This document shows positions 6,336-9,557 of a DNA stretch of 9,557 bases, one piece after another (position 1 is the first letter of the stretch; each line of letters begins with the position of its first letter). Under the pieces are notes generated by a model. The model saw only the letters and a list, made by a program, of their open reading frames with translations, made no database searches and was not told where the DNA came from. Source of the DNA: an uncultured Oscillospiraceae bacterium (GTDB lineage Bacteria > Bacillota > Clostridia > Oscillospirales > Oscillospiraceae); the NCBI GenBank assembly GCA_905236265.1, contig CAJOOV010000017.1:1-9557 (forward strand). Direction: 5' to 3'. The position numbers and the translations under genes were made by a program.

Positions 6336-7325
6336 ATGGCAAAATATACAGCAAAGCGTTTGCTGTACAGCGTGATTATCCTGTTTTTCGTCATGTTTAT
6401 CATCTATGTGCTGATGTACAACATGCCCTCCGGCTATGTAGAGACAAAGGCCCGTGAGCTGGCCTCCCGTCCCGGTGCCACGAAGAGCTATGCCGAGTGG
6501 CTGGCCGATCTGAACGCCCAGTACGGCATGGATAAGGGCGTTGTTCAGGGCTATCTGGTCTGGCGGTCCAATGCGGTGCGTGGAAACTGGGGCGACAGCT
6601 GGGCGTGGACAGTGCCCGTCACCGAGGAGTTCCACAATACCGTCTGGTTCAGCTTTATCCTCGGCTTTGTCTCCTTCGTATTTGAAATCATCATCGCCAT
6701 CCCTCTGGGCATTACGGCGGCAAAGAACCAATACAGCTTTACCGACTACTTTACCACGGTGGTGTCCATGATCTGTATCTCCATGCCCACCTTCTTTGTG
6801 GCCACCGTGCTGAAATACGTCTTCTCCGTGAAGCTGGGCTGGTTCGACCTGAGCGGTATGCAGGGACGTGACTACATGTACCTGTCCGATTTCGGCAAGT
6901 TTTTGGATGTGGCGAAGCACTTTGTCCTGCCCTCCATCACCATTATCATTATCAGCATCGGCGGTCTCATGCGCTACACCCGTACCAACATGCTGGAGGT
7001 GCTCAATGCGGACTACATCCGTACCGCCCGTGCAAAGGGCGTGCCGGAGAAGAAGGTCATCAACTACCATGCCTTCCGCAACACCCTCATTCCGCTGGTC
7101 ACCACTCTGGGCGGCAGCCTTCCCGGACTGTTCTCCGGCGCGCTGATTACGGAGACGCTGTTCTCTATCCGGGGCATCGGCTATGCCTCCTATACCTCTA
7201 TGACGCAGGCGGATATTCCCTTCATTATGTTCTATCTCGCCTTTATCTCCATTCTGACCCTGTTGGGCAACCTGATCTCCGATCTGCTCTATGCGGCGGT
7301 TGACCCACGGGTGCGGCTGAGCTAA
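6336..7325 (+). CDS. Peptide ABC transporter permease, OppB/DppB type
   Basis: This is one of the two channel-forming subunits of the importer. The 329-residue protein is of normal length for the family. It has an N-terminal membrane segment (about 9-28) after the typical MAKYTAKRLL start. A large external loop carries the family-type segment RGNWGDSW (82-89). Further segments lie at about 103-127, 137-160, 196-212, 250-272 and 294-318. The cytoplasmic EAA-like loop that docks the ATPase is at 221-242, with DYIRTARAKGVPEKKVI as its core. The protein ends in the usual AVDPRVRLS. Its ribosome binding site is weak (AAAAGG, 6318-6323, twelve bases from the ATG), unlike the strong sites of its neighbours. 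This fits lower expression than the binding protein. The next gene starts 11 bp after the stop. Confidence 0.95.
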   Translation: MAKYTAKRLLYSVIILFFVMFIIYVLMYNMPSGYVETKARELASRPGATKSYAEWLADLNAQYGMDKGVVQGYLVWRSNAVRGNWGDSWAWTVPVTEEFHNTVWFSFILGFVSFVFEIIIAIPLGITAAKNQYSFTDYFTTVVSMICISMPTFFVATVLKYVFSVKLGWFDLSGMQGRDYMYLSDFGKFLDVAKHFVLPSITIIIISIGGLMRYTRTNMLEVLNADYIRTARAKGVPEKKVINYHAFRNTLIPLVTTLGGSLPGLFSGALITETLFSIRGIGYASYTSMTQADIPFIMFYLAFISILTLLGNLISDLLYAAVDPRVRLS

Positions 7326-7336
7326 GGAGGTGCGGT

Positions 7337-9403
7337 ATGGGTTCCTATAATCTGAATGAGGTTCTGAAGGAGCAGGAAAAGCGCAAGCGTGCCCAAGGCG
7401 GCGGCAGCGCCTCTCAGGAGGAGGCAATGAAGCTGGACGACGTGGCCCGTGTGAAGGTGCTCTCTCCCGGACGGAAGGTGTTCAAGCGCTTTATCCGCAA
7501 CCGTCTGGCTGTGTTCGGCTCTGTGACATTGATTCTGCTGTTTGTCTTCTCCTTCTTCGGGCCGCTGGTCTATCCCTATGGACAGAAGCAGATTTTCTAC
7601 AAGTACGACGTGCAGAATGTAAACTACGCCCTTGCCAAGCGGAACACCGCCTTCAACGGCTATCTGCTGGACGCTCAGGCGGAGATTGAGCGGGATGTGG
7701 CCAACGCCATGAACAGCAACATCAAAAAGATGCTCACCGACGGGGAGAGCGTGATGATGGTGCTGGGGGAGAAGAGCGGCTATGCCATTACCAAGCTGAC
7801 GGACGACGTTTTTCTGGTCAGTCTGGGGGATATGTCCCGCATCTGCTCCGCAGGCTCCGGCGAGGTGCAGATCGGCACCTATGACGCCATCAAAAAGGCC
7901 ATCACCTTCTCCGGCGCCCCCGTGGAGGGGCTGGCCGAGGCTGTGGGCACCGTCAAGGGTGCCAGTGCCGAGGTGACGCTGGACGGCGTGACCTACAGCT
8001 TCCAGCGGGGCGCTGCCAAGAGCTACAACGTCTTTGCAAGGCTGGAGGGCATCCACTACTACGGCGAGGCCATGGACGAGGGATTTGAGACGGCGCTGAA
8101 TCAGGCGATTGCCGCAGGCAGCACCAGCTTCACCTACGGCGGCACCACCTATCAGCTTGTGGCGCAGAACAGCACCAGCTTCGAGGTCTATTCCATGAGC
8201 GGCGAGGCCAGAGATGTGGCGCTGTACACCTGCCTGACGCTGGACACCCATGAGGTGGGCGCTGCGGTCTCTGACGAGCTGAAGGCAAAAGCCCTCTACG
8301 CCGCCGCCCTGAACAGCAACGGCAGCTTCACCGCCGACGGCGAGAGCTATACGATTCGCAATCAGGAGGGCGTTTGGGTCATCTATAACGCCGCCGGGGA
8401 GGAATACGCCGAGTTCAGCCACTACTCCATCCGCCGCTATACCGGTGCGGATACCATGGAGTACGGCCTGAAGCAGGCGCTGGCGGAAACCATCGAGGAG
8501 ATGAACACTGCCGGACAGAAGAGCGGCACGCTGACCTATAACCTGCCCCAGCAGGGCGAGAGCGGCGAGTATGTCTACGACGCAGACGGCGCTCTGATGT
8601 ACACCGAGACGGAGATGAAGATTACCCAGCGGGACACCGGCGAGTATGTGGTGAACTGCGATCAGGTGAACTACATCATTGATATGTTCGCCGCCCCCTC
8701 CGCAAAGCACATCCTGGGCACCGACGGCGACGGCTTTGACGTTATGAGCCGTATCATGTACGGCGGGCGCATCTCCCTGATGGTGGGCTTTGTGGTCATC
8801 TTTATCGAGACCTTCCTGGGCGTAATCATGGGCGGTCTGGCCGGCTACTACGGCGGCTGGGTGGATAACCTGATTATGCGTCTGGTGGATATTTTCTACT
8901 GCCTGCCCTCCATGCCCATTATGATTATTCTGGGTGCGATGATGGATGCCATGCGTATGGATACCTATCTCCGCCTGATTATTATGATGGCCGCACTGGG
9001 CATTATGGGCTGGGCCGGTGTGGCACGTCTGGTGCGGGGTCAGATTCTGTCTCTGCGTGAGCAGGAGTTCATGATTGCCACGGAGGCCACCGGCATCAAG
9101 GTGCGTGACCGTATCTTCCATCACTTGGTTCCCAATGTCATGCCCCAGCTCATCGTCACTGCGACCATGGGCATCGGCGGCGTCATCCTCACGGAGTCCA
9201 CCCTGTCCTTCCTTGGTCTGGGCGTGAAGCACCCGCTGGCCACCTGGGGCACCATCATCAACTCCGTGTCTTCTGCATCCGCTATGGCGCACTATGTGTT
9301 CATCTGGCTGCCCGTGGGTCTGCTGATCTGCCTGACCGTGATCGCATTCAACTTTGTGGGCGACGGTCTCCGGGATGCCTATGACCCGAAGTCCAAGCGG
9401 TAA
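7337..9403 (+). CDS. OppC/DppC-type permease with large outside-facing insertion
   Basis: This is the second channel subunit of the importer. The ends are canonical: a charged cytosolic N-terminus, a first membrane segment at about 57-79, the entry motif HILGTDGDGFDVMSRIMYGG (458-477), further segments from about 479 to 672 and an EAA-like ATPase-docking loop at 575-600 ending in HHLVPN. At 688 residues it is about twice the usual 290-350. Nearly all the excess lies between the first segment and the GTD motif (about 85-457). By family topology this region faces outside, near the lipoprotein. It contains a repeated short motif: VTLDGVTYSF (213-222), FTYGGTTYQL (265-274) and FTADGESYTI (331-340). 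The frame is uninterrupted and codon use is even, so the insertion is not sequencing error or frameshift. AAGGAGG (7324-7330) overlaps the preceding stop. The role of the extra domain is unknown. Confidence 0.92.
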   Translation: MGSYNLNEVLKEQEKRKRAQGGGSASQEEAMKLDDVARVKVLSPGRKVFKRFIRNRLAVFGSVTLILLFVFSFFGPLVYPYGQKQIFYKYDVQNVNYALAKRNTAFNGYLLDAQAEIERDVANAMNSNIKKMLTDGESVMMVLGEKSGYAITKLTDDVFLVSLGDMSRICSAGSGEVQIGTYDAIKKAITFSGAPVEGLAEAVGTVKGASAEVTLDGVTYSFQRGAAKSYNVFARLEGIHYYGEAMDEGFETALNQAIAAGSTSFTYGGTTYQLVAQNSTSFEVYSMSGEARDVALYTCLTLDTHEVGAAVSDELKAKALYAAALNSNGSFTADGESYTIRNQEGVWVIYNAAGEEYAEFSHYSIRRYTGADTMEYGLKQALAETIEEMNTAGQKSGTLTYNLPQQGESGEYVYDADGALMYTETEMKITQRDTGEYVVNCDQVNYIIDMFAAPSAKHILGTDGDGFDVMSRIMYGGRISLMVGFVVIFIETFLGVIMGGLAGYYGGWVDNLIMRLVDIFYCLPSMPIMIILGAMMDAMRMDTYLRLIIMMAALGIMGWAGVARLVRGQILSLREQEFMIATEATGIKVRDRIFHHLVPNVMPQLIVTATMGIGGVILTESTLSFLGLGVKHPLATWGTIINSVSSASAMAHYVFIWLPVGLLICLTVIAFNFVGDGLRDAYDPKSKR

Positions 9404-9417
9404 GGAGGTAATTGAAC

Positions 9418-9557
9418 ATGGCTGAGAGCAACAAAAAGAATTCCTCCTATATTTCCGGCAAGGAGTCCCGGCGGATTACCAGATTTAACCGTCAGGTGAC
9501 GAGAAAGCTGGAAAAGGAGCGGGCGAACGCCAATAAAGACCCGAACCTGTACACCAC
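9418..9557 (+). CDS. 5' end of the next operon gene, probably an OppD-type ATPase (partial)
   Basis: An ATG at 9418 follows AAGGAGG (9402-9408, overlapping the permease stop) by nine bases and opens a frame to the window end. Forty-six codons are present, starting MAESNKKNSSYISGKESRR. The segment is hydrophilic and strongly basic, including RRITRFNRQVTRKLEKERAN, with no membrane segment. No Walker A motif has appeared yet. Opp/Dpp operons normally continue with the ATP-binding subunits, so an OppD-like ATPase with an N-terminal extension is the likeliest product. OppD-type proteins usually begin their ATPase domain almost at once, so a different small or accessory protein is possible. The gene is well supported; the product is inferred from position only. 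Confidence 0.6.
   Translation, partial: MAESNKKNSSYISGKESRRITRFNRQVTRKLEKERANANKDPNLYT

Noticed and set aside
6178..6457. Small plus-strand open frames across the hairpins between binding protein and permease
   Set aside because: They lack ribosome binding sites, their translation is arbitrary and they run into the permease gene in another frame.
7322..9292. A 656-codon open frame on the minus strand opposite the OppC-type gene
   Set aside because: It is His/Gly/Gln-rich shadow sequence without motifs, and it opposes a permease with canonical ends.

Overview
The window looks like chromosomal DNA from a spore-forming, GC-rich, Gram-positive anaerobe of the Clostridia, most likely an Oscillospiraceae-type gut bacterium. 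This is inferred from a SpoIVB sporulation protease, an Oscillospiraceae-like lipoprotein signal peptide, strong AAGGAGG ribosome binding sites and C/G-ending codons. The genus cannot be fixed from sequence alone. I see no rRNA, tRNA, CRISPR array, transposase or integrase.

Layout. Bases 1-73 may hold the 5' end of a minus-strand gene that leaves the window on the left. Bases 76-109 form a 14-bp palindrome carrying the Shine-Dalgarno of spoIVB. spoIVB (117-1163, TTG start) ends at a GC-rich hairpin (1171-1198). A probable promoter (1219-1247) then serves an M3-family oligoendopeptidase (1282-2985). The 136-bp gap after it holds one or two sigma-A-like promoters and a dense set of inverted repeats. 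It leads into an unrecognised protein of 197 residues with about four membrane segments (3122-3715).

From 3771 to the right edge runs a peptide-type (Opp/Dpp) ABC importer operon: a lipoprotein substrate-binding protein (3771-6107), an OppB/DppB-type permease (6336-7325), a greatly enlarged OppC/DppC-type permease (7337-9403) and the first 46 codons of a further gene at the ATPase position (9418 onward). The binding protein and first permease are separated by 228 bp with two strong hairpins. The later genes sit 11 and 14 bp apart, each with a Shine-Dalgarno overlapping the previous stop codon.

How the genes work together. The lipoprotein would capture peptides outside the membrane and deliver them to the OppB/OppC channel, driven by ATPases encoded downstream. 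The nearby cytosolic M3 peptidase could degrade imported peptides. The 197-residue membrane protein lies just upstream of the importer and may share its transcript.

The best candidates for something undescribed are: the roughly 370-residue outside-facing insertion in the OppC-type permease, which contains a repeated motif; the parallel enlargement of the binding protein; and the structured leader in front of the 197-residue gene, where the start codon lies in a hairpin loop with no visible Shine-Dalgarno.
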